Shown: in pieces, positions 1 through 8,098 of the stretch | Layout: each line of letters begins with the position of its first letter | Numbering within the stretch: position 1 is the first letter of the stretch | Assembly: GCF_031679605.1 (NCBI RefSeq) | Contig: NZ_CP117522.1 | Coordinates: 1,798,001-1,862,000, forward strand | Direction of reading: 5' to 3' | Source of the DNA: Streptomyces luomodiensis | GTDB lineage: Bacteria; Actinomycetota; Actinomycetes; Streptomycetales; Streptomycetaceae | Length of the DNA: 64,000 bases | The notes under the pieces: model-generated | The model's database searches: none | The model's input: the letters and a program-made list of their open reading frames with translations, nothing else | Told to the model about the DNA's origin: nothing | Position numbers and translations under genes: made by a program

Positions 1-283
1 GCAGGTTCGACGCCTTGGCCCCGTCCCGGGAGACGCCGCAGGCGGTCCGCAGCTCCTCCAGCGGGACGAACCGCCCGAAGTGGCCCAGCACCATGCTCAG
101 TGAGGCCGCGCCGCATTCGACCGCCTCCAGCTGGATCACGGTCGGGGTACGGACGCGCATCCGCTTTCTGGAGCGGCCCTCGCGCCGGCCGCGCCGCATC
201 CCGTGGTGCGGCTGTTCGCCCGCCGCCTCGGAGTCGGCCTTCCGGCCCGGCGTGTGCTGTGGGGGAACGGATCGAGTCGTCAT
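1..283 (-). CDS. NHLM-type C39 peptidase/ABC exporter (N-terminal part, cut by window edge)
   Basis: Only about 94 N-terminal residues are inside the window. After a basic, low-complexity N-terminus, the translation has the C39 peptidase signature [17 protein letters not shown], with the catalytic Cys near residue 57, followed by [20 protein letters not shown]. These are the hallmarks of the 'NHLM bacteriocin system' peptidase/ATPase, a family that cleaves leaders after Gly-Gly and exports the core peptide. The ATG overlaps the stop of the upstream HlyD-like gene (ATGA), so the two are translationally coupled. The Gly-Gly sites in the two precursors nearby fit this enzyme. The membrane and ATPase domains lie outside the window and were not seen. 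Confidence 0.88.
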   Translation of the reverse strand, partial: MTTRSVPPQHTPGRKADSEAAGEQPHHGMRRGRREGRSRKRMRVRTPTVIQLEAVECGAASLSMVLGHFGRFVPLEELRTACGVSRDGAKASNL

Positions 284-1095
284 CGCGGCAGCAGCCAATC
301 AATGGGGCGCTCACCGGGCAGCCGGCCGATGGCGCTGACCTGGGTCCAGGAGTTGATGCGGAACGGCGGTCCGGACGTTGTGGTCCAGCGGTAACCGCTG
401 GGCACGTCGGCGTCGCGGTCCGGGTCGACGGTGATCCGGATCGGTCCGCCTTGCTCCAGGAGTTGTGTGGCCAGGAGTTTGTTCCCGCCCAGGAAGTCCT
501 GCACCTGCTGTTCGGTCTGGGGGAATGGGTCCATGGCGGTGACCCGGCCGCGCATCAGGCCGAACGCCTGCGCGGGAGCCGACGCCACGTCCATGTCCAC
601 CCTGTCGCCGATCTTCAGCAGGCCCGCCTTGTCCGCGGGGGCGAACAGGACGGCCACCATCCGGTCGTTCTTGCCGTCGGTGCGCTCCACCGTCATGAAC
701 GTCGCGCCCGCGGCGACGTACTGCCCGTTGCCGACCAGCAGGGCGATCGCCCGGCCGGAGAAGGGGGCCCGGACGGTCTTGGTGGCTCCTTCGGCGTCGA
801 CCAGGGACAGCACCCGAGCGCCCTTGGTCACCACGTCCCCGGTGTCGACGAAGACGTTCGACACCGTCCCGCTCTGCGGACTTTCGACCTTGGACACCCC
901 CAGTGGATGGGTGAGGATGCCCGGCACGCTCACGCTCCGGGCCAGTTCGCCGTTGAAGGACCACACCAGGCCGCCCACGATGATCGCCCCCACGACCGCC
1001 AGCACCGCCCAGGCACGCGGCCGGGTCAGGCGCACCGGGCTGTCCAGGTCGTCGGGTTGGCGCAGGTTCTCCAGTGCCTTACGCCGGAACTCCAT
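280..1095 (-). CDS. NHLM bacteriocin-system secretion protein (HlyD-like adaptor)
   Basis: This is a 271-residue membrane-fusion type protein. One transmembrane segment lies at about residues 28-50 ([18 protein letters not shown]), followed by a split biotinyl-lipoyl-like domain with [20 protein letters not shown] and a second half near [20 protein letters not shown]. The family works with the C39 peptidase/ABC exporter to move processed peptide across the membrane. The start overlaps the sagB-like stop by 17 nt and is preceded by GGAAAGGAGG, a strong ribosome binding site. The stop overlaps the exporter ATG. The gene is the second-last visible member of the minus-strand RiPP operon. Confidence 0.85.
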   Translation of the reverse strand: MEFRRKALENLRQPDDLDSPVRLTRPRAWAVLAVVGAIIVGGLVWSFNGELARSVSVPGILTHPLGVSKVESPQSGTVSNVFVDTGDVVTKGARVLSLVDAEGATKTVRAPFSGRAIALLVGNGQYVAAGATFMTVERTDGKNDRMVAVLFAPADKAGLLKIGDRVDMDVASAPAQAFGLMRGRVTAMDPFPQTEQQVQDFLGGNKLLATQLLEQGGPIRITVDPDRDADVPSGYRWTTTSGPPFRINSWTQVSAIGRLPGERPIDWLLPR

Positions 1096-2569
1096 CGCCG
1101 CCCTCCTTTCCGCGGCTGCCGAGCAGGAACTCGCCGACGGTCGACTCGCTCTCCCAGGGCACCCCGGAGGCGGCGGCGAAGGCGTCGGAGTCGCCGCCGC
1201 CGAGCCCGCAGCCGGCGAGCCCCATCGCGGTGGCCACGCTGTACATCACCTGGTAGAGCACCCCCACGTGTTTGAGCACCAGGGCGTAACCCATCGAGGA
1301 GTACTTCCACATCACCCTCCCGAAGCGTGCCGTGATCAGCAGCGTCACCTGCGGCGGAGCGGACATCTGCGCGGTCGCGCGGGACATCTCGGCCAGGCGG
1401 GTCAGCGCCGGACCGGGCTCGGCGACCAGCTCCAGCCGGTGTTCCTCGGGGTCGTAGTGGTACAGGCCCGGTGCCACACCGTCCACCTGGTGGATCAGCG
1501 GATAGATCTCCAGCTCGTACGCCCGGCCGCCGGACGGGTAGGGCCGGTCGCCCAGTTCCTGCGAACCGTCGTCGTACCTGCCCCGGTTCCGTGCGCTCCG
1601 GTACAGGAACTCGCCCAGCTGCCCGGCCGTGAGCGGCGCCGCGCTGTCGTGCAGCCGTAACGACCGCCGGTCCTCCAGTACCTCGGTGAGGGTCCGGTCG
1701 CTCGTGCGCAGCGCCTGGAGGTCCGCCCGGGGCAGCTCCACCGAGCGGCCGTCGAAGGGCGGCCGGACCGAGGGCAGCGGCTCGGCGAAGCCCTTGGCCC
1801 AGTAGGTGCCGCCGTACGGCAGGTCGTGGCGTCCGACGCGGGTACGGCTGTGGAACCACAGCTCGTGCGGCGACCACTGCGCGAAGCGGAAGTCTTCCTC
1901 GGCGGCGCCGCTCCGCGGAACCAGAAAGCCGTGCCGGGCCAGGGCGCTCAGCAGCGCGGGGACCGCTTCCGGCCAGTCCACCGGGTAGGTCCGCGCGCCC
2001 GCGGGGTCGCGAGGGTCCCGCTGTGCGGGCAGCGAGGCCAGCAGACCGGTGAGCGCCGGATCGTGCAGTTCGGCGGCGACGTGCGCCAGCGGCGACTCCA
2101 GCACCATGCCCGTGCCATCGGCGCGCAGCACGGCGAAGCGGGACATCCGCAGCTCGGCCGGGTCGCCGTCATGCCGGGACACGGGCGGAACGGCGGGGCC
2201 GAGCGGACGGAAGGTCAGCAGGGGCGACCCCGCGACCTCCAGGGTGGCGGAGAGCCAGCCGCCCGCCCGCAGCCTCCGCAGCAGCGTGGGAATCTTGAGC
2301 ATGCCGAGCTCGCCCTCATGGCTCCGGACGACGTCCAGCAGCTCGTCACTGCCGACCGCTCGGGCGGCGAGCAGCTCCATGGCCGCCGTCAGTCCGGGTG
2401 ACAGAGCACCCAGCGAGGTACCGCGCTGCCCGATGAGGATCTGGGTCGCGCCGCTGGGGACGGTGACGATCCGGGCGCCCGGGTGAAGCCGCAGGAGTTC
2501 ACCGACACGCACCGGACCGGGGGCGGGTGAGGGGTTGCTGATGGCGCCGGAAGGATCGGGACCAGTCAT
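1079..2569 (-). CDS. SagB-type FMN dehydrogenase (azoline oxidase of a TOMM pathway)
   Basis: The 496-residue protein has a C-terminal nitroreductase-like SagB domain from about residue 270. Visible motifs are LEDRRSLRLHDS, PYPSGGRAYELEIYPL, LYHYDPEEHRLELV and a C-terminal GLAGCGLGGGDSDAFAAASG. SagB enzymes use FMN to oxidise the azolines made by a YcaO cyclodehydratase to thiazoles or oxazoles. The N-terminal ~250 residues are an extra region often seen in longer SagB proteins; I cannot assign its role. The ATG at 2569 has GGAG about 7 nt upstream, and long in-frame upstream sequence has no comparable start. It lies directly downstream of the YcaO gene in the same operon. Confidence 0.88.
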   Translation of the reverse strand: MTGPDPSGAISNPSPAPGPVRVGELLRLHPGARIVTVPSGATQILIGQRGTSLGALSPGLTAAMELLAARAVGSDELLDVVRSHEGELGMLKIPTLLRRLRAGGWLSATLEVAGSPLLTFRPLGPAVPPVSRHDGDPAELRMSRFAVLRADGTGMVLESPLAHVAAELHDPALTGLLASLPAQRDPRDPAGARTYPVDWPEAVPALLSALARHGFLVPRSGAAEEDFRFAQWSPHELWFHSRTRVGRHDLPYGGTYWAKGFAEPLPSVRPPFDGRSVELPRADLQALRTSDRTLTEVLEDRRSLRLHDSAAPLTAGQLGEFLYRSARNRGRYDDGSQELGDRPYPSGGRAYELEIYPLIHQVDGVAPGLYHYDPEEHRLELVAEPGPALTRLAEMSRATAQMSAPPQVTLLITARFGRVMWKYSSMGYALVLKHVGVLYQVMYSVATAMGLAGCGLGGGDSDAFAAASGVPWESESTVGEFLLGSRGKEGGDGVPA

Positions 2570-2637
2570 GTCATCTCCAGGGAGACCGCGGTGGGGAAAG
2601 CCCTGAAACGGGGCGAGGGCGTGTTTGTGGGGGCGGG

Positions 2638-4947
2638 TCAGAAGAAGACGCTTCGCGGGTTCATCCGGTCCTCGGCGGTTGCCGCGGACAGCCAGCCCAG
2701 TTCCACTGGTACGGAGTAGAGTCGGCCCGGACCCAGCCGGCGCCAGAAGTGGCGCATGCCCGGGACCATGACCTTGGCGACCTTCAGCTCCAGGTCGGGC
2801 AGGCTCTGGTCGAGGACGATCACTTCGAGGCCGGCCTTGCGCACCCGCTCGACCCCGCCCCGGATGTCCGTGGCCAGGTCGCCGGAGAACAGGCCGGAGT
2901 AGCTGCCGGCCGAGGTGGTGGGGAGGTTCGGGGCCGGCACGACCCAGGGGTCCTGGGCGACCGTCACCTGCTGGAGCCATGCGAGCGTGTCCGGGTCGTC
3001 CTCCCAGTAGTCGGTGGACCCGTCCGCCTTGCGGTTGATCACCGCCGGCAGGAACTGGTTGACCTCGGTCAGGGCCCGCAGGACGGCGATCCGCACGTCC
3101 AGGTGCGCCCCGAATCCCAGCAGCACGTCCTCCACCGGGTGGTCGATCCGGCGCGAGACCGCGGCGAAGGTGGGGATGCCCAGGTCGGTGGTGATGTCCA
3201 CCGCCTCCAGGGTGCGGTTCATGCCGGCGTAGAACTCACGGAGGGTGTCGATGTACGGCTCGTGCAGGCTGTCGAGATCGAAGCCGGGCCGCAGCGCGCG
3301 GTTGTACCACCACAGGCCGACCGCGTCGCGCTCGCAGAGTTCGTAGAACGCCTGGAGGATCGCCTCTTCGAGGGTGTTCCCGGCGGCGTTGCCGTTGCCG
3401 TCGCTGAAACAGTAGAAGTGGTCCACCAGGTCGGGGTGGCCGAACCAGGCGTATCCCGCCGGCACCAGTCGCTCCCGGTCGTGCGTCAGCGACCACGCCG
3501 CCGTCCAGTCGATCTCGCGGCCGGTGTCGAACGGTTCCGGCACGATGTGCAGCCGGCCCGCGCCGTGGCGGTTCCATTCCTCCCGGCCGGCGTACTGGGC
3601 CTCGGAGTACAGCAGCAGGTCGCCTGCGTGCACCGCCAGGTCGGGACCGAGCGCGTCGAAGCTGGCCCGGCGGGTGGGGCGGTCGTCGCGCCATACTCCC
3701 GAGTACCGTTCGATGGCCTCGCACATTCCGCTGACCCGGGCCTGGATGTCGGTGCGGCCCTTGCCGCCGCTCTGGCCGCGCAGGTTGCGGCGCAGCATGG
3801 CGAGGTTGTCACCGGGCATCGCGAAGTTGTGGCCGGCCGAATAGCTGTAGGTGACGCCGTTGTCGATGTCATTGAGCGGCCGCAGCGAGCTGACGGCGCC
3901 GGTCAGCCGGCTGATGTGCTTCTGCAGCCGCTTGTAGGTGTCGTCGGGGCGCATCGTCCGGTGCCCGCCGTCCGCGCTGAACCGCACGGCCTGCTCGGTC
4001 AGTTCGATCCGGGGGTCGATGTGCAGGACCGAGGGGTCTCCGCAGCCGGGACACTGCGGCTGCCGGATCAGCTGGTGGCGTTCGGTCCGCATGGTCGGGA
4101 CATGCACCGAGATCAGGACTCCCCGGTAGTCGGCCGCCTCCGCCCCGATGATGCCGGCCACGGCGCCGACGACCATCTGTGCCGCAAGCCCTCCCGACCA
4201 GGGAGAGGCCGCCACAGAGGTGAGGATCGGAGCGTCGTCGCCCCGCTTGCGCTTGAGGTACGCCTCCACCTGCCGATTGCCTTCCAGCCGCCGGGCCAGG
4301 CACTGCCAGCATCCGGTGACGTCCGGCACCAGGTAGGGGCCGGTCCAGACATCGGCGCCGGTGGGCTTGGCCAGCAGCCAGGGGATGCCGGCCCCGCGCA
4401 GGCGGGCGTCGACGGCGGCGAGTTCGGGGTTGCCGTAGTCGTCGGCGAGCACGACGGCCAGGGTCGGAGCGGTGGCACCGGCCGCGGCGGCGGTGACCGG
4501 CCGCACCTCGATGCCGGTCGTCCGCAGCGCGGCCACCACCTCCGCCTCGTCCACCGCACCCACCGAGGCGATCTCCACCTGGGCCTCGTCCAGGCGCCGG
4601 GTGGCCTCGGCGGCGTCCACGCCCTGGGCCTCCCAGAAGGCGACCGAGGCACGGTCGGTCCCGACAGGACCTTCGGCGAGGTGGTGGAAGCGCTGGAACT
4701 TGCTGATGGCGAAGACGACTTCACCCAGCGTGAACCGGTCGGAGAGCTTCTGGGCTATCTCGGCGATCGTGTGGGTCCCGTCCAGGAAGGGCACCACCTC
4801 GGCGACCGCCTTGCCCTGCACCAGATAGTGGCCTTCCTCCGACACCAGGAAGACCCGATCCGGACTGACGACCTGCGGGACAAGGTGTGCCTTAAAGCGA
4901 GGCAGATCCACGGCGCCCTCCAAAAACATCTCGACGTGGTCCGACAC
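2638..4947 (-). CDS. TOMM cyclodehydratase: leader-binding E1-like domain fused to YcaO
   Basis: This 769-residue fusion should convert Cys (and possibly Ser/Thr) of the precursor core to azolines using ATP. The N-terminal ~310 residues form the E1-like leader-recognition module, with two CxxC pairs (TGCWQC near residue 213 and PQCPGCG near 299) that should bind structural zinc. The YcaO domain follows, with the ATP/Mg motifs SGMCEAIERYSG (near 410) and QAFYELCERDAVGLWWYN. The C-terminus ends RMNPRSVFF and lacks the PxPxP tail seen in many YcaO proteins. GTG at 4947 is chosen; ATG at 4929 is equally possible because neither has a strong ribosome binding site. The gene is first in the minus operon and divergent from the precursor. 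Confidence 0.9.
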   Translation of the reverse strand: MSDHVEMFLEGAVDLPRFKAHLVPQVVSPDRVFLVSEEGHYLVQGKAVAEVVPFLDGTHTIAEIAQKLSDRFTLGEVVFAISKFQRFHHLAEGPVGTDRASVAFWEAQGVDAAEATRRLDEAQVEIASVGAVDEAEVVAALRTTGIEVRPVTAAAAGATAPTLAVVLADDYGNPELAAVDARLRGAGIPWLLAKPTGADVWTGPYLVPDVTGCWQCLARRLEGNRQVEAYLKRKRGDDAPILTSVAASPWSGGLAAQMVVGAVAGIIGAEAADYRGVLISVHVPTMRTERHQLIRQPQCPGCGDPSVLHIDPRIELTEQAVRFSADGGHRTMRPDDTYKRLQKHISRLTGAVSSLRPLNDIDNGVTYSYSAGHNFAMPGDNLAMLRRNLRGQSGGKGRTDIQARVSGMCEAIERYSGVWRDDRPTRRASFDALGPDLAVHAGDLLLYSEAQYAGREEWNRHGAGRLHIVPEPFDTGREIDWTAAWSLTHDRERLVPAGYAWFGHPDLVDHFYCFSDGNGNAAGNTLEEAILQAFYELCERDAVGLWWYNRALRPGFDLDSLHEPYIDTLREFYAGMNRTLEAVDITTDLGIPTFAAVSRRIDHPVEDVLLGFGAHLDVRIAVLRALTEVNQFLPAVINRKADGSTDYWEDDPDTLAWLQQVTVAQDPWVVPAPNLPTTSAGSYSGLFSGDLATDIRGGVERVRKAGLEVIVLDQSLPDLELKVAKVMVPGMRHFWRRLGPGRLYSVPVELGWLSAATAEDRMNPRSVFF

Positions 4948-5183
4948 TTTATTACCCGTCGGGACAGGTAAAGCAAGGAATTCAGAACGACCCTCGGCTA
5001 TTCTTTCGGCGCTCCTCGGCTGCCCCTGCCGGGTGGCTTTCTTATCCGTAGGGGGGCCTCTCCCTATCCCTATGGGTCCCTCACCTCCGACCGCTCTGAG
5101 CTGCGATAACGCTATGGGTCGGCGGGTTCTGCGGATACCGGTGAGGCCGCAAAAAGATGAAGCCACAAGGGAAAAGACCGCAG

Positions 5184-5213
5184 TTGACTCGGCGGTGGTC
5201 GGCTCTGAATGAT
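5184..5213 (+). promoter_or_regulatory. candidate promoter for the first RiPP precursor
   Basis: TTGACT and AATGAT are separated by 18 nt, 57 nt upstream of the precursor ATG. They lie in the 323-bp divergent gap 4948-5270 between the cyclodehydratase and precursor genes. The -10 is weak. The rest of this gap shows no open reading frame worth keeping and no clear palindrome. Confidence 0.35.
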
Positions 5214-5270
5214 TTCCGCATCCACCCGAATCCGGCTCGGCCCGGAATCGACAAGCGATAAGGGGGACCC

Positions 5271-5633
5271 ATGGAGCCCAGGGAGAGGTCGGCATTCGTC
5301 AGCTCTTACACCAAGGTGCTGACGGCTGCCTGGTCCAACGACGAATACGCGACGCGACTGGAGACGGACCCGCGCGCCGCACTGGCCGAGCAGGGCCTGG
5401 AACTGCCGGCCAACGCGAGCGTGCGCATCGTCCGGAACATCGGGGGCGACCCCGACCTGGAAGCCCAGGTGGCCCTCTGGGAAGCCGGCAAGACCAGTGG
5501 CGTCTACGAGCTGAGGGTGCCGAGCTCACCCCAGATCGAGGACCGCGAACTGTCCGAGGCCGACCTGGAGGCCGTAGCGGGCGGCGACAACACCTACTGC
5601 TGCTGCTGTTCTCCCTGCTGCTGCTGCACCTGA
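5271..5633 (+). CDS. RiPP precursor A1, nitrile-hydratase-type leader with Cys8 core
   Basis: The 120-residue precursor peptide has a leader resembling the nitrile hydratase alpha subunit (NHLP family). It shows ATRLETDPRAALAEQGLELP and VRIVRNIGGDPD, then an acidic stretch ending in LEAVAGG. The predicted C39 cleavage after Gly104-Gly105 leaves the 15-residue core DNTYCCCCSPCCCCT. That core has eight cysteines, one Ser and two Thr (T108, T120) as possible heterocyclisation sites. The start is preceded by AAGGGGGACCC. The divergent YcaO/SagB genes and downstream exporters fit. It is nearly identical to the second copy starting at 7621. The final product is not known to me; a polythiazole is inferred from YcaO plus SagB. 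Confidence 0.92.
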   Translation: MEPRERSAFVSSYTKVLTAAWSNDEYATRLETDPRAALAEQGLELPANASVRIVRNIGGDPDLEAQVALWEAGKTSGVYELRVPSSPQIEDRELSEADLEAVAGGDNTYCCCCSPCCCCT

Positions 5634-5703
5634 CACAGCTACGGCGGCGCGGCGCCCCTCGCCCTCAGCCCTCGATCACGCTCTGAACCCCAAGGTGGTG
5701 CAG

Positions 5704-6672
5704 ATGCCCGGACCGGAAGTCATCGGGGTGTCCGGACTGCGCAAGTCCTACGGAGCCGTACCCGTGCTGCACGGGGTCGACCTCCATGTGCGACGCGGCG
5801 AGATCTTCGCTCTGCTCGGCCCGAACGGCGCGGGGAAGACCACCACGCAGGCGATCCTCACGGGCTTCAGCAGCCGCGGCGCCGGGTCGGTCAGCGTCCT
5901 CGGCCAGGACCCCGTCGGCGCCGGGCCCCGGTGGCGCGCCCGCATCGGCATCGTCCCCCAGGACGTGGGGTCCTTCGACGAGCTCACGGTCAAGGAGGTC
6001 GTCTCACACTTCGCCTCCCTGTACCCCGACCCCTTCCCCGTCGACAGCGTGATCGAGCGGACGGGGCTCGGCGAGAAGGCGAACGAACGCACCGCTCGGC
6101 TCTCCGGTGGTCAGCAGCGCCGCCTGGACATCGCGCTCGGCATCGTCGGACGCCCCGAACTGGTCTTCCTCGACGAACCCACCACGGGACTGGATCCACA
6201 GGCCCGGCGCGTCACCTGGGACCTGATCCGGACGCTGGCCACGAACGGCACCACAGTGATGCTCACCACCCACTACCTCGACGAGGTCGAGGTGCTCTGC
6301 GACCGGGTCGCCATCCTGCTGCGCGGGAAGGTCGCCGCGGAGGGCGCGCCCAAGGACATCGGCGGGCGCGCCGATGGTGAGGCCGTCATCGAGTTCCACG
6401 CCGGAGGCGCGCTGCGCGGGGCGGACCTGCCGCCCGTTCAGCGGGCCGGGGCGCCTCCGCTCGGACGGGCGGAGGGCCAGGTCCGGATCAGCACGGACGC
6501 ACCGGCCGCGACGCTGCGCGTCCTGCTCGACTGGGCGGCCCGGCTCGGGAGCGACGACCTCCCGGGGCTGACCGTCACCAGGCCCACGCTGGAGGACGTC
6601 TACCTCCGGATGATCGCATCGGCCGACGCGACGACCGCGGCGCCCGAGTCCCGTCGGGAGAACACCGGATGA
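5704..6672 (+). CDS. ABC transporter ATPase, DrrA-like
   Basis: The 322-residue nucleotide-binding subunit has Walker A GPNGAGKTTT (about residues 36-45), signature LSGGQQRRLDIALG, Walker B ELVFLDEPTTGLD and the H-loop TTHYLDEV. It belongs to the CcmA/DrrA drug-export class that pairs with ABC-2 permeases. ATG at 5704 is preferred because AAGG lies 8 nt upstream; GTG codons at 5695 and 5698 are alternatives. Its stop overlaps the permease ATG (ATGA). Its place between two precursor copies suggests export of, or self-protection from, the modified peptide. Confidence 0.9.
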   Translation: MPGPEVIGVSGLRKSYGAVPVLHGVDLHVRRGEIFALLGPNGAGKTTTQAILTGFSSRGAGSVSVLGQDPVGAGPRWRARIGIVPQDVGSFDELTVKEVVSHFASLYPDPFPVDSVIERTGLGEKANERTARLSGGQQRRLDIALGIVGRPELVFLDEPTTGLDPQARRVTWDLIRTLATNGTTVMLTTHYLDEVEVLCDRVAILLRGKVAAEGAPKDIGGRADGEAVIEFHAGGALRGADLPPVQRAGAPPLGRAEGQVRISTDAPAATLRVLLDWAARLGSDDLPGLTVTRPTLEDVYLRMIASADATTAAPESRRENTG

Positions 6673-7529
6673 CTGGTGGAAGGGAAACCACGGCCGTGGG
6701 GGATCGATCCGGACTCCGCCCGCGCCCACAGCGGATGCCCTCGATCGGCAGGGTGGCGGTGGCCCGCGCCGGCATCGAGCTGAAGTGCTACTTCCGCAAC
6801 CGGCAGGCGGTGATCTTCACCTTCGCCCTGCCGCTCGTGCTGCTGCTGATCTTCGGCGTGATCTACAGCGGCGACGCCCCCGGCACCCACACCCCCATGA
6901 AACAGGTGCTGATCGCCGGAATCATCGCCTCCGGCATCATGAGCACCACGTTCTCCAGTCTCGCCGTCGCCATCGCGATCGAGCGCGACGACGGCACCCT
7001 GCGCCGGCTGGCCGCGACCCCCATGTCGCCGGCGTCGTACTTCCTGGCCAAGGTCGCCCAGGCCTTCGTCACGGGAGTGCTCGAGACCGTGGTGCTGCTG
7101 ACCGTCGGCGTCGGCCTGTTCGGCCTGCACCTTCCGAACACCGCGGCACGCTGGTTCACCTTCGCCTGGGTCGTGGTCCTGTCCATCGTCGCCTGCTCCT
7201 TCCTCGGCATCGCCTACAGCCGGGTGGCGCCCAACGCGCGCGCCGCGGCGCCTGTGGTGCAACTGCCGTACCTGGCGCTCCAGCTCGTCTCGGGCGTGTT
7301 CTTCGTCTTCACCTCCCTCCCCGGCTTCATGCAGGTGGTGGCGGGATGCTTCCCGCTCAAATGGATGGCTCAGGGCCTGCGGTCGGCGTTCTTGTCCGAC
7401 TCCTTCCAGCGATCCGAGGCGGCCGGCAGCTGGGAGCACGGGCGTACGGCCCTGATCCTCGGCGGGTGGTGTGTGGCCGGACTCCTGCTGAGCCTGACGG
7501 CCTTCAAGTGGGAGCGGGCCAAGAAATGA
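6669..7529 (+). CDS. ABC-2 type permease
   Basis: This 286-residue integral membrane protein has six predicted transmembrane segments. They include AVIFTFALPLVLLLIFGVIY near residue 40 and segments around VLETVVLLTVGVGLFGL, VVVLSIVACSFLGIAY and LQLVSGVFFVFTSLPGF. It is the DrrB-like membrane partner of the ATPase, whose stop it overlaps. Together they form a second export system in the cluster besides the C39 peptidase exporter. A role in immunity or export is inferred from position only. Confidence 0.88.
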   Translation: MTGGRETTAVGDRSGLRPRPQRMPSIGRVAVARAGIELKCYFRNRQAVIFTFALPLVLLLIFGVIYSGDAPGTHTPMKQVLIAGIIASGIMSTTFSSLAVAIAIERDDGTLRRLAATPMSPASYFLAKVAQAFVTGVLETVVLLTVGVGLFGLHLPNTAARWFTFAWVVVLSIVACSFLGIAYSRVAPNARAAAPVVQLPYLALQLVSGVFFVFTSLPGFMQVVAGCFPLKWMAQGLRSAFLSDSFQRSEAAGSWEHGRTALILGGWCVAGLLLSLTAFKWERAKK

Positions 7530-7620
7530 ACGTGCTCCCGAGCCCCCGAACTCCCGGCCTCGAGGCGGGATCGTCCGGGCGTCGGCCGTGACGCCCGGAA
7601 CACTTTCACAAAGGAGACCC

Positions 7621-7980
7621 ATGGAACCCAGAGAGAGGTCGGCATTCGTCAGCTCTTACACCAAGGTGCTGACGGCTGCCTGGTCCAACGACGAATACGT
7701 GACACGGCTGGAGACGGACCCGCGCGCCGCACTGGCCGAGCAGGGCCTGGAACTGCCGGCCAACGCGAGCGTGCGCATCGTCCGGAACATCGGGGGCGAC
7801 CCCGACCTGGAAGCCCAGGTGGCCCTCTGGGAAGCCGGCAAGACCAGTGGCGTCTACGAACTGAGGGTGCCGAGCTCACCCCAGATCGAGGACCGCGAAC
7901 TGTCCGAGGCCGACCTGGAAGCCGTAGCGGGCGGCGACACCTACTGCTGCTGCTGCTCACCGTGCTGCTGCTGCACCTGA
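7621..7980 (+). CDS. RiPP precursor A2, near-identical second copy
   Basis: This is a 119-residue precursor matching A1 except for Ala27 to Val and loss of one Asn at the core start (DTYCCCCSPCCCCT after Gly-Gly). Nucleotide changes are about a dozen and almost all synonymous. The similarity extends into the upstream region (CCCGGAA and a GGAGACCC ribosome binding site). The longer frame from 7588 is ignored because the strong AAAGGAGACCC site serves ATG 7621. It is followed by a long perfect hairpin and then the radical SAM gene, so it is likely the last high-dose gene before a downshift in expression. Confidence 0.92.
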   Translation: MEPRERSAFVSSYTKVLTAAWSNDEYVTRLETDPRAALAEQGLELPANASVRIVRNIGGDPDLEAQVALWEAGKTSGVYELRVPSSPQIEDRELSEADLEAVAGGDTYCCCCSPCCCCT

Positions 7981-7996
7981 CCTGATCGTGCACCGC

Positions 7997-8098
7997 ATGA
8001 ACCCGCTGGCCGTAACGGACGAGGAACTCGTTCGTTACGGCCAGCGGGCCCAAAGAGCCGGGCAACGCAACCGAGACGGGGAAGTGTTCGAAAAATGA
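7997..8098 (+). CDS. possible 33-residue small ORF between A2 and the radical SAM gene
   Basis: ATG at 7997 opens a 33-codon frame (MNPLAVTDEELVRYGQRAQ then a basic/acidic tail ending GEVFEK). Its TGA overlaps the radical SAM ATG as ATGA. The coupling junction argues for translation. Against it, there is no visible ribosome binding site and the frame coincides with a long hairpin at 8002-8048. I do not recognise the peptide. It may instead be only the sequence of an intercistronic stem-loop. Confidence 0.3.
   Translation: MNPLAVTDEELVRYGQRAQRAGQRNRDGEVFEK
8002..8048 (+). terminator. perfect 16-bp stem-loop after precursor A2
   Basis: CCCGCTGGCCGTAACG at 8002-8017 pairs perfectly with CGTTACGGCCAGCGGG at 8033-8048, around a 15-nt loop that can itself form ACGAG/CTCGT. 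No U-tract follows. It sits 21 nt after the precursor stop and before the radical SAM gene, so it could be a partial terminator or a 3' stabiliser that keeps precursor mRNA in excess over the enzyme mRNA. Confidence 0.7.

Noticed and set aside
2749..4971. Long plus-strand open frame opposite the cyclodehydratase gene
   Set aside because: Composition matches the antisense of a GC-biased gene and the opposite strand has clear YcaO motifs.
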